A stretch of DNA of 13,231 bases, taken from contig CAZQCI010000056.1 of the NCBI GenBank assembly GCA_964592255.1, positions 1-13,231 of the forward strand, read 5' to 3'. A model generated the notes under the pieces. That model was not told the DNA's origin, made no database searches, and was given only the letters and a program-made list of their open reading frames with translations. Below are positions 1-7,860 of the stretch, piece after piece. This stretch comes from CAZQCI01 sp964592255. GTDB taxonomy: Bacteria > UBA10199 > SBBF01. The translations under genes and the position numbers were made by a program. The stretch's first letter is position 1. Each line of letters begins with the position of its first letter.

Positions 1-123
1 CCTGCAGTCTCCGCCCCAACGGAAAAGGATAACTCACCGCCTCCTTCTGAAGAAGAAGTCATGCCTCATATCTCTTCCGAAACGATTGCTGACCCAATCC
101 CTCCACCCGATCCGGCGTATTAA
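1..123 (+). CDS. C-terminal end of an unidentified protein (5' end outside window)
   Basis: Reading frame 1 is open from the first base to a TAA at 121-123 and gives 40 residues. They are rich in proline, glutamate and serine (a PPPSEEE run, then IPPPDPAY at the end), which looks like a disordered acidic/proline-rich tail rather than a folded domain. The stop lies 23 bases from the 3' end of the convergent metalloprotease gene, and no terminator hairpin is visible in the gap. Too little is present to name a family. That it is a real gene end is inferred from the open frame, the biased composition and the tidy convergent arrangement; it could be a chance frame. Confidence 0.5.
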   Translation, partial: PAVSAPTEKDNSPPPSEEEVMPHISSETIADPIPPPDPAY

Positions 124-146
124 ATGCATGTTTCATTCTGACGTCT

Positions 147-2642
147 TTAAGTGGATGGAACAACTGATGCTGTGAAGGTTGTTACGGCTGTCATGGCGCT
201 TGAGGTTGTCTGGTCGAAAGTGTTCCTAGTAGAGAGAGGGTTTGATGGGTCTGATGTAGTAATCCCTAACGCTTCTGCCCAATTATGATCATTAGCTCCC
301 GACTGAGTAAGGTTGATGCATAGGGTTATCAGATCGGGGTCTTGTGAATTTAAGATTTGTGCTACATGAGAATAGTAGGCTGTAGGGATGCGCCCCTCAT
401 CGAGCATTCTCTGCAAAAGACTGGCTTGAGTTGCTGTACGCTGTGTTTCTGATTGTGTTGCAATAAGAGCACGGGGAAGAAGGGGTTGAGCTGCTTTAAC
501 TGGAAAATTTTGTTTCATAGCCATGAAGCGTTGTATGTAGTGGGGGTACTCATAACCACTTCTGCTATAGCGTGCCACTTTTGTTCCTTCAGACAAAGTG
601 TAGTGGGCAAAATCCTCCGCAAATAATTCTTCTCCGGGCCTTCCAGGAAAAAATCGTTGATAGAGTTGTGTGTAGATAGGTAAGGTTGAATCGTAGGCAT
701 GTCCTAATTCATGAGCTATCAAGTCGAGTAATTCAAAATATTTTGAATAGCGCACCCCTAGAGTTCTAAAATTCGCATAAATATAATCGCTGGCGTGATC
801 AACGGGTTCTATTTCTGTTGTCAAAAGATCTCTTTGCCGAACAAAGGGTCTGTAGATGGTGATTGTTTTTTTCTCTCTATCGTAACTACCGCCTTCTTTT
901 TGATCTGCAAAGAGGAGTTGGCTTACTTGTTCTGTTTTTAAAAGGCCGCATCGATGGAATTGTCTGAGGGCTAACGCAAGCTCTTCAAATTCTTCATCAG
1001 ACATCCAAAAGTTGGCGGATACAGTAAGTCCTAATTCACGGCTCAGTTGCCTCAATTGAGGATGGGGAATACCTATTCTGGCATCGCGGACAATAATTTG
1101 GGCCATTGTGCCAGGGGTCTGATGAACTAATTCGGTTCGGTCTCTAAAATCCAATGTGAGCCCTATGCGTTCTTCAGGTGGTTTGTTTTCTAATATTTTG
1201 TCTACTGCGCCAATGACATCGGAGGGGATGAATCTGCAACGATCCGCTAAAACAACGGCTCTGTATTTGCGTTCCAAGTGTATGAGGTCTGGATTTTGAA
1301 TGATATCGTATTCCGTCAGTACGTCTGCAATGGTGGCGGCCGCTCGGTGGCTATCGGGTTCGTCGGCTAAAACACCGAGACATAAATTTTTAAAAGCCTC
1401 TGTCCGGCTTTTAATAATGCCAATGTGATGTCTGCTGCCGCTTGCGATAAGAATACGGATCTCTTCCCATGTAAAACCTTGTGTGCTGAGCCAAGGAAAG
1501 AGGGGGGCTAAGCCTTCTAGCATATGTCCCGGTTCTATGTTTGCTAGTTGGGCAGCGCCTTGAATAACAGAGTAGGTTTCTCGGGGTAAAAGGCGATGTG
1601 GTAACCACCATGTTTCAAAAAGTTCTTTTGCACGGCTAAAATCAGCTAGGTCTTGGGTTCTCCCTGGTGTGACACCGTAACGAGTAGCATCAAAGAAATG
1701 AATACCACATGCGTTAAGGTGGACTGTGAGTCTGCGCATGAGATTGGGATGAGGAATGTGGTCTGGTCGCTGGCGCTCATGGTCCTCAAGGATTGCTAAT
1801 AAACTTTGTTGTCCTCGCGGGTTTAGTCTGTTGTATAATTGCCATTTTTCTTGAGGGTCTAAAAGCAAGTCGGGCTCATCGGCCATGCGCATCATCAGCT
1901 CCACGGGCACTGATATTTCTTCGCCTAGGTACCATCCTTTCGGTAGGGTAGGACCTATGGCATCAAATTCTTTAACTCCCCATTTATTTCTACCTATGGC
2001 TTGCAGCAAATAGTCGGTATGTTCAAGAGCGCGATCCGTGTATTCACCACTTAATTCAATGAGTCTGGCTATAAGGGTTATTGCTCTATCTGTTGGTATG
2101 CCAATAGCTTTAAAGTGATTGGAGAGTGACTCTAAGTGTTCCGCCAGACGACACGTCCATAGATCAGGGTCTATACTTACTTGCGCTGCGACACCATAAT
2201 ACATGTCTAGTAACGCAATGATGTCATTGGCCTGATTTGTTTTAAGAGTGCCTAAGACAGGGCGGAGGAGCATGTCTATGCCAAGAAAATAATCTTCATT
2301 ATAAAAAAGGGAGCCGTGATGTGTGTTGGGGGCATCTGGTAGTTTTTGTTTTGAACGGTTTTTGTCTGTGCCGGTTAACTGAGGGTTGTTGTCTATTGCT
2401 GAAAAAATAGTCTGTATTCTCTTATCCCGGTACGCGAGGTTGCTGATAATGATGCTACCACGGTTAACGAGCCTTCTGGGTTCGTTGTGAAAGTGCAAAT
2501 CTTTTTTGTTTCCCTGAACAAAAACATCCAATGCTGTTGGAGGGAGGGTGGATACTTCTTTGGCTGCTGTTTCAGGGGGGGGCCTGAAATCTTTTCTTAA
2601 TTCTAAAGCGCCATCTAGTTTATTTAAAGAACCGATGCCCAT
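147..2642 (-). CDS. Large protein with C-terminal lethal-factor-like (ATLF/M34-type) zinc metalloprotease domain
   Basis: This 831-residue protein carries HELGHAYD at residues 644-651, a gluzincin HExxH zinc site with H644 and H648 as ligands and E645 as catalytic base. Further on, EELFAEDF (671-678) closely resembles the EFFAEAF segment of anthrax lethal factor that supplies the third zinc ligand, which would be E672 here. A preceding YDREKKTITIY stretch (588-598) fits the beta-strand region before the active site in that family. Residues 1-540 form a long, probably helical region that I do not recognise. No signal peptide or membrane segment is visible, so the protein is cytoplasmic or exported by a non-Sec route. 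The start ATG at 2640-2642 has no clear Shine-Dalgarno sequence. Metalloprotease is well supported by the motifs. The lethal-factor relationship rests on motif resemblance, and a toxin or effector role is only inferred. Confidence 0.85.
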   Translation of the reverse strand: MGIGSLNKLDGALELRKDFRPPPETAAKEVSTLPPTALDVFVQGNKKDLHFHNEPRRLVNRGSIIISNLAYRDKRIQTIFSAIDNNPQLTGTDKNRSKQKLPDAPNTHHGSLFYNEDYFLGIDMLLRPVLGTLKTNQANDIIALLDMYYGVAAQVSIDPDLWTCRLAEHLESLSNHFKAIGIPTDRAITLIARLIELSGEYTDRALEHTDYLLQAIGRNKWGVKEFDAIGPTLPKGWYLGEEISVPVELMMRMADEPDLLLDPQEKWQLYNRLNPRGQQSLLAILEDHERQRPDHIPHPNLMRRLTVHLNACGIHFFDATRYGVTPGRTQDLADFSRAKELFETWWLPHRLLPRETYSVIQGAAQLANIEPGHMLEGLAPLFPWLSTQGFTWEEIRILIASGSRHHIGIIKSRTEAFKNLCLGVLADEPDSHRAAATIADVLTEYDIIQNPDLIHLERKYRAVVLADRCRFIPSDVIGAVDKILENKPPEERIGLTLDFRDRTELVHQTPGTMAQIIVRDARIGIPHPQLRQLSRELGLTVSANFWMSDEEFEELALALRQFHRCGLLKTEQVSQLLFADQKEGGSYDREKKTITIYRPFVRQRDLLTTEIEPVDHASDYIYANFRTLGVRYSKYFELLDLIAHELGHAYDSTLPIYTQLYQRFFPGRPGEELFAEDFAHYTLSEGTKVARYSRSGYEYPHYIQRFMAMKQNFPVKAAQPLLPRALIATQSETQRTATQASLLQRMLDEGRIPTAYYSHVAQILNSQDPDLITLCINLTQSGANDHNWAEALGITTSDPSNPLSTRNTFDQTTSSAMTAVTTFTASVVPST

Positions 2643-2756
2643 AGTGTTAACGAGTAATTTTTGACGATTTAAGGGCTTATCGGACCCCGACTGAGAATGT
2701 TGCTTGTTTTTTTAAGTATTAAATTTTTTTGACTAATTATTTTTACAATCTAATTA

Positions 2757-2785
2757 TTGACATTCAAAAAAATGGCGAATATAGG
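2757..2785 (+). promoter_or_regulatory. Sigma70-type promoter upstream of the AI-2E family gene
   Basis: A perfect -35 box TTGACA (2757-2762) is followed by a 17-base spacer and a TATAGG -10 box (2780-2785). Transcription would start near 2792, giving a leader of about 50 bases before the ATG at 2843. The leader contains a run of eight T residues just after a GCGGGG stretch, but no convincing stem. Confidence 0.65.
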
Positions 2786-2842
2786 GGTCGTCAAATAAAG
2801 CGTTTCCTTGCGGGGTTTTTTTTGTTGTGTTAGCTTGAGCGC

Positions 2843-3916
2843 ATGCTTTCCGAAGAGAAGCAAAATTACCAAAAAAGAGCCTTTGTTTTTGTGATGGTAG
2901 CCTTGGGTGTTGCTTTTTTCTACCTGATGCGTCCCATGTTGATCCCTATCTTATTGGGAATGATTTTAGTGGTTTTATTACACCCCACGTATCAAGTGAT
3001 CTTAAAGTTTTGTAAAGGTTATCGTTATGTGGCGTCTTCCATTGCCACTCTCCTGATATTCCTGCTGCTTGTTTTACCCACGGGGATTGTCATTGCTTTG
3101 CTAGCCAACCAAGCCATCGATTTTTTTTCTCAAGGCAATGTTCAAGAAACGATAGGCCGGCTTTTTACCGACGAAGCGTATCAGCGTTTTGTACAGCCCT
3201 TGATGCTTCAGTTACAGGAGCATTTTAAATTTCAAATTGATTTGCCGCGACTTCTGATGAATGCCGCCCGTGAAACCCTTCGTCATTTAACGGCATTTTC
3301 TCCTCAAGTTTTAAGTCTTACCACTAGTTTTGTTTTTAGCTTTTTTGTGATGCATTTTTCTATTTTTTTCCTTTTTGTCGAAGGCGATAAAGTGTTTAAA
3401 ATTTTTCTCGATTTGTCTCCCATTAAGGCTCGTTATGAACAACGTTTAGGGAGTGATTTTAAAAACATGATTTATGCTACCGTGTATGGATATTTGGTGA
3501 CGGCTTTAGTGCAAGCGGCTTTGGCGGGTATCGGTTTTTATGTGGCAGGTGTGCCGGCTCCGCTTGTTTTTGGAACCCTTACTTTTTTTATGGCCATGGT
3601 TCCCATTGTGGGGGCTACGGCCGTTTGGCTCCCCTTGACGTTGTGGCTCTATCTTCAAGGAGAAAAGGGAGCCGCCATTGGTTTGGGAATTTATGGTTTT
3701 GTTTTGATTTCAGGTGTTGATAATTTTCTTAAACCCCTCATTATTCAAGGGAGGGCCAAGGTTCATCCGTTGATGATTTTTTTCTCTCTTTTTGGAGGGA
3801 TTAAATTATTTGGGCCTATCGGTATTTTATTTGGGCCTGTTATCACAGCCTTGTTTTTTGCTTGTATCCGCATTTATCGTGAAGATTTTGTAACTACCAA
3901 CGATTCTACTTCTTAA
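2843..3916 (+). CDS. AI-2E family transporter (PerM/YdiK-like membrane protein)
   Basis: The 357-residue product is a polytopic inner-membrane protein. Hydrophobic segments lie at about residues 12-46 (two helices), 62-92, 157-180, 211-236, 240-272, 276-294 and 305-343. Late sequence features match the family: VQAALAGIGFYVAGVP (223-238), the proline/glycine-rich MVPIVGA (252-258), DNFLKPLII (293-301), HPLMIFFSLFGGI (308-320) and FGPIGILFGPVI (323-334). Members have been proposed to export autoinducer-2 or to act as sodium/proton antiporters, so the substrate here is unknown. Length is typical. No Shine-Dalgarno sequence is obvious before the ATG, but a strong promoter sits 58 bases upstream of it. 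The last 11 bases overlap the 3' end of the convergent trmB. Confidence 0.9.
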   Translation: MLSEEKQNYQKRAFVFVMVALGVAFFYLMRPMLIPILLGMILVVLLHPTYQVILKFCKGYRYVASSIATLLIFLLLVLPTGIVIALLANQAIDFFSQGNVQETIGRLFTDEAYQRFVQPLMLQLQEHFKFQIDLPRLLMNAARETLRHLTAFSPQVLSLTTSFVFSFFVMHFSIFFLFVEGDKVFKIFLDLSPIKARYEQRLGSDFKNMIYATVYGYLVTALVQAALAGIGFYVAGVPAPLVFGTLTFFMAMVPIVGATAVWLPLTLWLYLQGEKGAAIGLGIYGFVLISGVDNFLKPLIIQGRAKVHPLMIFFSLFGGIKLFGPIGILFGPVITALFFACIRIYREDFVTTNDSTS

Positions 3917-4499
3917 CAAATGTAAGATAGGTAATTTTTTTTCCTTCAGCCCTCCATTTTTTTTCAAAAAAAGTGGGCTCATAATCTGGAAATGCTGCTT
4001 CATCACTTTTATCCATCAAAGTGAGATCCTGAATAGGGAGGGCGTGTTCACGCACCCATCGAGCGTAAGGCAAATGATCGGTAGCAAAATTAAAATGCCC
4101 TTGCGATTTTAATTGGTGAGATATCAGCGTAATAAATTCGGTATTTAGTAACCTGCGGAAGGCGTGTTTATTTTTAGGCCATGGGTCTGGAAACAGCACA
4201 AAAATCTTTTCAAACGACTGCTCCGTAAAAAATTGAGGCACTACAAAACGGGCGTCTCCTTTTATTAATAAAACATTTTCAATAGATTTGCTTGTGAGGC
4301 GTTCCGTAATTTTATTAAAGCGATATTTGCCTATTTCTACGGCTACAAACTTTTTGTTTGGATATTGTTGAGCTTGGGCTAATAACCAGTCGCCGCGCCC
4401 CGGGCCTATTTCAAGAATGTTACCTAAAAAATGATCTGGCTTTTGAGGATAAAATAAAACTTCTTTACGAGATTCAAATTCGTAGGGAAAATTTTTCAT
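3906..4499 (-). CDS. trmB: tRNA (guanine-N7-)-methyltransferase
   Basis: TrmB uses S-adenosylmethionine to form m7G46 in the tRNA variable loop. With the start at 4497-4499 it has 197 residues. Visible motifs are the SAM-binding loop EIGPGRGDWLL (30-40), the acidic end of the next strand VAVEIGKYR (52-60), GDA (81-83), the diagnostic FPDPWPKNKH (103-112), ATD (139-141) and the C-terminal YEPTFFEKKWRAEGKKI (173-189). The frame stays open 132 bases further upstream, but those 44 residues do not resemble a TrmB N-terminus and would be antisense to xerD, so the internal ATG is preferred. The only Shine-Dalgarno-like sequence for it is a weak GGAAAG. The protein is at the short end for the family. 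The stop lies inside the 3' end of the AI-2E gene. Confidence 0.93.
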   Translation of the reverse strand: MKNFPYEFESRKEVLFYPQKPDHFLGNILEIGPGRGDWLLAQAQQYPNKKFVAVEIGKYRFNKITERLTSKSIENVLLIKGDARFVVPQFFTEQSFEKIFVLFPDPWPKNKHAFRRLLNTEFITLISHQLKSQGHFNFATDHLPYARWVREHALPIQDLTLMDKSDEAAFPDYEPTFFEKKWRAEGKKITYLTFVKK

Positions 4500-4517
4500 T
4501 TGTGGTACTTTCCGCTT

Positions 4518-5414
4518 ATGGATGCCATTATCGACCAATATCTGAATTATCTTGTGGTGGAAATGGGTTATGGCCGGAATACTCTGGAATCCTACGGGCA
4601 TGACCTTCACTCGTTTTCCCGTTTTCTGCAACAGAAAAAAATATTTTGTTTATCACAAGTGACGGCCGAATACGTATTGGGCTATGTCCGCCGCGAAAGA
4701 ATGCGTGGCTTATCCGCGCGTAGCCTGGCCCGCCAACTTTCTTGTCTGCGTAGCTTTTTCGCCTATTGTTTTCGAGAAAAAATTTTGGAAACGGATTGTA
4801 CTCAAAATTTAGAAGCGCCTCGTTTGCACCGTAAACTGCCTTTTGCTCTGACTCGTTTTGAAATGGATAAGTTGCTTCAAGCGCCTTTGGCCAATTCGGC
4901 TCCTACCCCTGAAAATAGGCGTGACAAGGCGATGTTGGAGCTGATGTATGCCAGCGGATTACGTGTTTCGGAACTAGTCTCTTTTCAAGTAAGCCAGATT
5001 TATCTCAACGAAGGGTATGTGCTTGTCCGTGGAAAAGGAAATAAGCAACGCGTCATTCCTGTTGGTTCCAGCGCTCTTGATGCGATTAAAATTTATTTGG
5101 AAGAAGCCCGTCCTTTGTTGGCTAAAAATCGAAAGTCACCTTATCTTTTTATTAGTCGTCGGGGGACAGCTCTTTCCCGCCAAATGTTTTGGATAAACAT
5201 CAAACGCTATGGTTTGATGCAGGGCATCAAAACCCGGCTGACCCCACATGTTCTGCGTCATTCTTTTGCGACACATTTGCTTGAAGGGGGGGCCGACTTG
5301 CGTTCTGTGCAAGTGATGCTGGGTCATGCCGATATTACGACCACCCAAATTTATACCCATTTATCCCGTAAGCATCTTTTAAGTGTGCATGAAAAATTTC
5401 ATCCGCGGGGATAA
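4518..5414 (+). CDS. xerD: Tyrosine recombinase XerD/XerC
   Basis: From the ATG at 4518 this gives 298 residues, the normal length for a Xer recombinase that resolves chromosome dimers at dif. An N-terminal SAM-like core-binding domain (about 1-100; RNTLESYGHDL at 20-30) precedes the catalytic domain. The full active-site set is visible: R149 in ASGLRVSEL, K172 in RGKGNKQR, H244 and R247 in HVLRHSFATHLL, H270 in LGHADITTT and the nucleophile Y279 in TQIYTH. The ending HEKFHPRG resembles XerD tails, but XerC cannot be excluded without alignment. An upstream in-frame TTG at 4500 could add six residues. No ribosome binding site is evident for either start. The gene diverges from trmB with 18 bases between the ATGs. 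No integron or phage context is present, supporting the housekeeping role. Confidence 0.9.
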   Translation: MDAIIDQYLNYLVVEMGYGRNTLESYGHDLHSFSRFLQQKKIFCLSQVTAEYVLGYVRRERMRGLSARSLARQLSCLRSFFAYCFREKILETDCTQNLEAPRLHRKLPFALTRFEMDKLLQAPLANSAPTPENRRDKAMLELMYASGLRVSELVSFQVSQIYLNEGYVLVRGKGNKQRVIPVGSSALDAIKIYLEEARPLLAKNRKSPYLFISRRGTALSRQMFWINIKRYGLMQGIKTRLTPHVLRHSFATHLLEGGADLRSVQVMLGHADITTTQIYTHLSRKHLLSVHEKFHPRG

Positions 5415-5428
5415 TGCTTTATAGAGGC

Positions 5429-5457
5429 TTGACATTTAAGCCTAACTTCTTTACACA
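5429..5457 (+). promoter_or_regulatory. Possible promoter with inverted repeat over the -35 box, upstream of the small zinc-binding protein gene
   Basis: TTGACA at 5429-5434 is followed by a 17-base spacer and a poor -10 box, TACACA (5452-5457). The inverted repeat AGGCTT (5425-5430) and AAGCCT (5438-5443) brackets the -35 box and could be a small operator or a chance palindrome. A transcript from here would cover the 5512-5859 gene and probably miaB. Confidence 0.35.
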
Positions 5458-5511
5458 AATTTAAAGAGGGTAGAGTCGATGCCTCTCTAAAAAATTCAAA
5501 AAAAAAGGGAC

Positions 5512-5859
5512 ATGCCAAAAAGGCCGATCAAACTTTGTAAAGAACCAGCCTGTAGGAATCAACAAACCACATTAGGGTATTGTCGTCTTCATTATCTTAA
5601 AAATTGGAAAAAAATCCGCGAAAAACAGCGCAAAAAAGCCATTTCTAGTCTGAATAAATATGTAGAGCATATCATGCGTAAAAATCCGGATACCTACATC
5701 GATACCATCAAGCAAGATCTTCGTGATGGTAGTCGTTTTCAACGAAAAGCCGAAGATTTTTTCTCCGCCGAAGAATACCATGACATCATGGAAGAGGTAG
5801 AGGCCGATCAAGAAGTAGAACGCATTCTCGATAATCTCAAAGTCGACGAGACTTTTTAA
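5512..5859 (+). CDS. Small protein of unknown function with C-x4-C-x9-C-x2-H putative zinc site
   Basis: This 115-residue, highly charged protein is not one I can name. Its N-terminus has C9, C14, C24 and H27 in the spacing C-x4-C-x9-C-x2-H, ending in GYCRLHYLKNWK. The spacing and flanking residues resemble the small WRKY19-type zinc knuckle of some eukaryotic proteins, which suggests a single bound zinc. A lysine/arginine-rich helix follows (about 28-65), then an acidic helical tail (about 80-115; EEVEADQEVERIL). The basic part could contact nucleic acid, but this is inference. Gene reality is supported by codon-like structure, the metal motif, the upstream promoter-like sequence and the 52-base gap to miaB in the same direction. 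The ATG is preceded by AAGGGAC, which is too close to be a good ribosome binding site. Confidence 0.75.
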   Translation: MPKRPIKLCKEPACRNQQTTLGYCRLHYLKNWKKIREKQRKKAISSLNKYVEHIMRKNPDTYIDTIKQDLRDGSRFQRKAEDFFSAEEYHDIMEEVEADQEVERILDNLKVDETF

Positions 5860-5911
5860 CCCTTCCTTTATCCTTGAAACTTGCCTGCAAGCCGACTAGT
5901 TTGGCTCCCTC

Positions 5912-7270
5912 ATGAAGGCTTATATCAAAACTTACGGTTGCCAAATGAACGAGCAAGATTCTTTACAGATGAAGGGTTTGTTGCATCGTTTAGGTTTTGG
6001 AGCCACAGAAGACCCTCTTGAAGCCGACCTGATTTTGATCAATTCTTGCAGTATCCGTGAAAAAGCTGTCCAGAAAATATATAGCGATTTGGGCCGTGTG
6101 CGCCCCTTGGCTGAAAATAATCCTGCTTTAATTGTTGGGCTTGCCGGTTGTGTGGCCCAACAGGAAAAAGAAAATTTAACCAAACGTTTTCCTTTTTTGG
6201 ACTTAGTTTTTGGGCCTGATGCGATCCGTCATTTGCCTCAAATGATTGAAGAGGTTCAACACCGCAGACGCGAATCGTCTACCCATCATAGTTTAGTTCA
6301 AACTCGCTTTGACGCACGCCAAGATTTTGCTTTTGTAAATCTACTACCTCACGATTCCGAAAATCGCGTCAAAGCGTTTGTGAATATTCAAAAAGGATGC
6401 GACAACGTGTGTGCATTTTGTATTGTGCCGCGTGTCCGAGGGCCGGAAGTGTCACGTCCAAATAGTGATATTGTTCAAGAGGTTTCAGCACTTGTTTCTT
6501 TGGGGGTGAAAGAAGTGACCTTGCTGGGACAAAACGTTAATTCTTATGGCATGAAAAATTCGGATGAAGTTTCATTTGCCACTTTGCTTCATCGGGTGGC
6601 CAAAACGGGTATTCAACGTCTTCGCTATACAACGTCGCATCCTAAAGATGTGGATGATGATCTGATAGAAGCTCATCGCAGTATTCCTGCTTTGTGCCCT
6701 CATCTGCATTTGCCTGTGCAGTCCGGATCAAACCGTATTTTGGAAGCTATGCGTCGCCAGTATACACGGGAGCATTATTTGAGTTTGATTGAGCGTCTCA
6801 AAGAGGCTCGTCCTGGAATCTCTTTTTCCACCGATATCATTGTGGGTTTTCCTGGGGAAACGGAACAAGATTTTAAAGATACTCTCGATTTAGTCAAACA
6901 AGTGGATTACGATTTAAGCTATACCTTTATTTACTCACCTCGTCCGGGCACAACGGCTCTTCGTTTGGATGATGGTGTGAGTCGTGAAGAAAAAGAGGAA
7001 CGTTTGGAGCGTCTTTTGGAATTACAGCGAGAAGTTGCCCGTAAACGTAATCAGCCTCTGGAAGGAACAACACAAGAAGTATTGGTGGAAGCCTTTGATG
7101 ATGCTGTTGCTCAATATAATGGCCGCACACCAACAAATAAAATAGTTCATTTTTCTACTCAGCCCAAAGAAACTTTTGAAGAGTCCGGTCGTTTTGTAGG
7201 GCAAACGGTTTCTGTGTTTATCGATAAAGCAAATCCGTTTTCTTTGATGGGCACTTTGAAAAAAGTGTAA
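5912..7270 (+). CDS. miaB: tRNA-2-methylthio-N6-dimethylallyladenosine synthase
   Basis: MiaB is a radical SAM methylthiotransferase that converts i6A37 to ms2i6A37 in tRNAs reading codons that begin with U. The 452 residues show all three parts of the family. The N-terminal UPF0004 domain starts KTYGCQMNEQDS and has auxiliary-cluster cysteines C10, C46 (INSCSIRE) and C80 (GLAGC). The radical SAM core has C163, C167 and C170 in KGCDNVCAFCIVPRVRG. The C-terminal TRAM domain spans about 380-450. The RVRGPEVSRP signature and the INSCSIRE form fit MiaB better than RimO or MtaB. A stop codon lies just upstream in frame, so the ATG at 5912 is the only sensible start, yet no Shine-Dalgarno sequence precedes it. 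Confidence 0.96.
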   Translation: MKAYIKTYGCQMNEQDSLQMKGLLHRLGFGATEDPLEADLILINSCSIREKAVQKIYSDLGRVRPLAENNPALIVGLAGCVAQQEKENLTKRFPFLDLVFGPDAIRHLPQMIEEVQHRRRESSTHHSLVQTRFDARQDFAFVNLLPHDSENRVKAFVNIQKGCDNVCAFCIVPRVRGPEVSRPNSDIVQEVSALVSLGVKEVTLLGQNVNSYGMKNSDEVSFATLLHRVAKTGIQRLRYTTSHPKDVDDDLIEAHRSIPALCPHLHLPVQSGSNRILEAMRRQYTREHYLSLIERLKEARPGISFSTDIIVGFPGETEQDFKDTLDLVKQVDYDLSYTFIYSPRPGTTALRLDDGVSREEKEERLERLLELQREVARKRNQPLEGTTQEVLVEAFDDAVAQYNGRTPTNKIVHFSTQPKETFEESGRFVGQTVSVFIDKANPFSLMGTLKKV

Positions 7271-7282
7271 CCGAATAGTTCA

Positions 7283-7310
7283 TTGACTTAACTGACGCTG
7301 CGTTTATAGT
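7283..7310 (+). promoter_or_regulatory. Sigma70-type promoter for the BFN-domain gene
   Basis: TTGACT (7283-7288) and TATAGT (7305-7310) are separated by 16 bases. A strong ribosome binding site, AGGAG (7319-7323), lies six bases before the ATG at 7330. The predicted 5' leader would be only about 13 bases. The promoter begins 12 bases after the miaB stop, so this gene can be transcribed apart from miaB. Confidence 0.6.
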
Positions 7311-7329
7311 GGGGCGCTAGGAGATATAA

Positions 7330-7860
7330 ATGGATAACATTAACGATAGGATAGACCCTAACGACATGATTCAAATGAAGGTGACGGGGCTGACGATTGA
7401 TCCTTTTACTAATATGCCCATCATCATTTTAAAAGATCCAGAAGAAAAAATGGCTCTTCCAATCTGGATTGGTTTAATTGAAGCCTCCGCTATTGCCACG
7501 GAGCTTGAAAAAATTGAATTATCACGACCCATGACACACGATTTGCTGCGCAATATTTTGGATGTGTTGGGTGTTCAAGTGACGCGTGTGGAAGTGACTG
7601 ATCTCATGGATAATACTTTTTTTGCTCGCATTTTTCTAAAAAAAGATACGCAAGAGTTTATTATGGATTCCCGCCCATCCGATGCGATTGCTGTGGCGTT
7701 GCGTACAAAGGCTTCTATCTTTGTTGATAAGAAAGTGATGGATAAGTCGCGTCGTATTGACCTTTCTCGCGAGATGAATGACGGTCAAATCAAGGATCAA
7801 AAATGGGCTGAAATTTTAGAAAATCTTTCTCCTGAGGATTTTGGAAAATACAAAATGTAA
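7330..7860 (+). CDS. Bifunctional nuclease (BFN/DUF151) family protein
   Basis: The 176-residue product matches the BFN domain (DUF151) over residues 14-140. Conserved blocks are LPIWIG followed by EASAIA (43-56), SRPMTHDLLRNIL (65-77), the strand DNTFFARIFL (94-103) and DSRPSDAIAVALR (113-125) before IFVDKKVMD (130-138). Plant members have reported RNase and DNase activity, while the bacterial role is poorly defined and may be regulatory or nucleolytic. The C-terminal 35 residues are charged, as is usual for variable tails in this family. It has its own promoter and one of the best ribosome binding sites in the window. The miaB neighbourhood is one I associate with deltaproteobacterial genomes, stated from memory. 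Confidence 0.93.
   Translation: MDNINDRIDPNDMIQMKVTGLTIDPFTNMPIIILKDPEEKMALPIWIGLIEASAIATELEKIELSRPMTHDLLRNILDVLGVQVTRVEVTDLMDNTFFARIFLKKDTQEFIMDSRPSDAIAVALRTKASIFVDKKVMDKSRRIDLSREMNDGQIKDQKWAEILENLSPEDFGKYKM

Noticed and set aside
1020..1770. Two IPHP-containing segments in the metalloprotease (residues 296-306 and 525-535) considered as an internal repeat.
   Set aside because: Similarity does not extend beyond about ten residues, so it is likely chance or a minor shared turn.
4500..4631. Longer trmB start adding 44 residues.
   Set aside because: The extra residues do not resemble the TrmB N-terminus and lie antisense to the xerD coding sequence.
4518..5414. Integron or mobile-element integrase interpretation of the tyrosine recombinase.
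   Set aside because: Length, motifs and housekeeping neighbours fit Xer recombinases, and no attachment sites, repeats or phage genes are seen around it.
5466..5491. AGAGG ... CCTCT pairing upstream of the small zinc-binding protein gene, considered as the xerD terminator.
   Set aside because: Five-base stem with a 12-base loop followed by A-rich rather than T-rich sequence on the plus strand.
5880..5891. CTTGC/GCAAG hairpin in the gap before miaB, considered as a terminator.
   Set aside because: The stem is five bases with a two-base loop and no T-run, so it is too weak to support a call.
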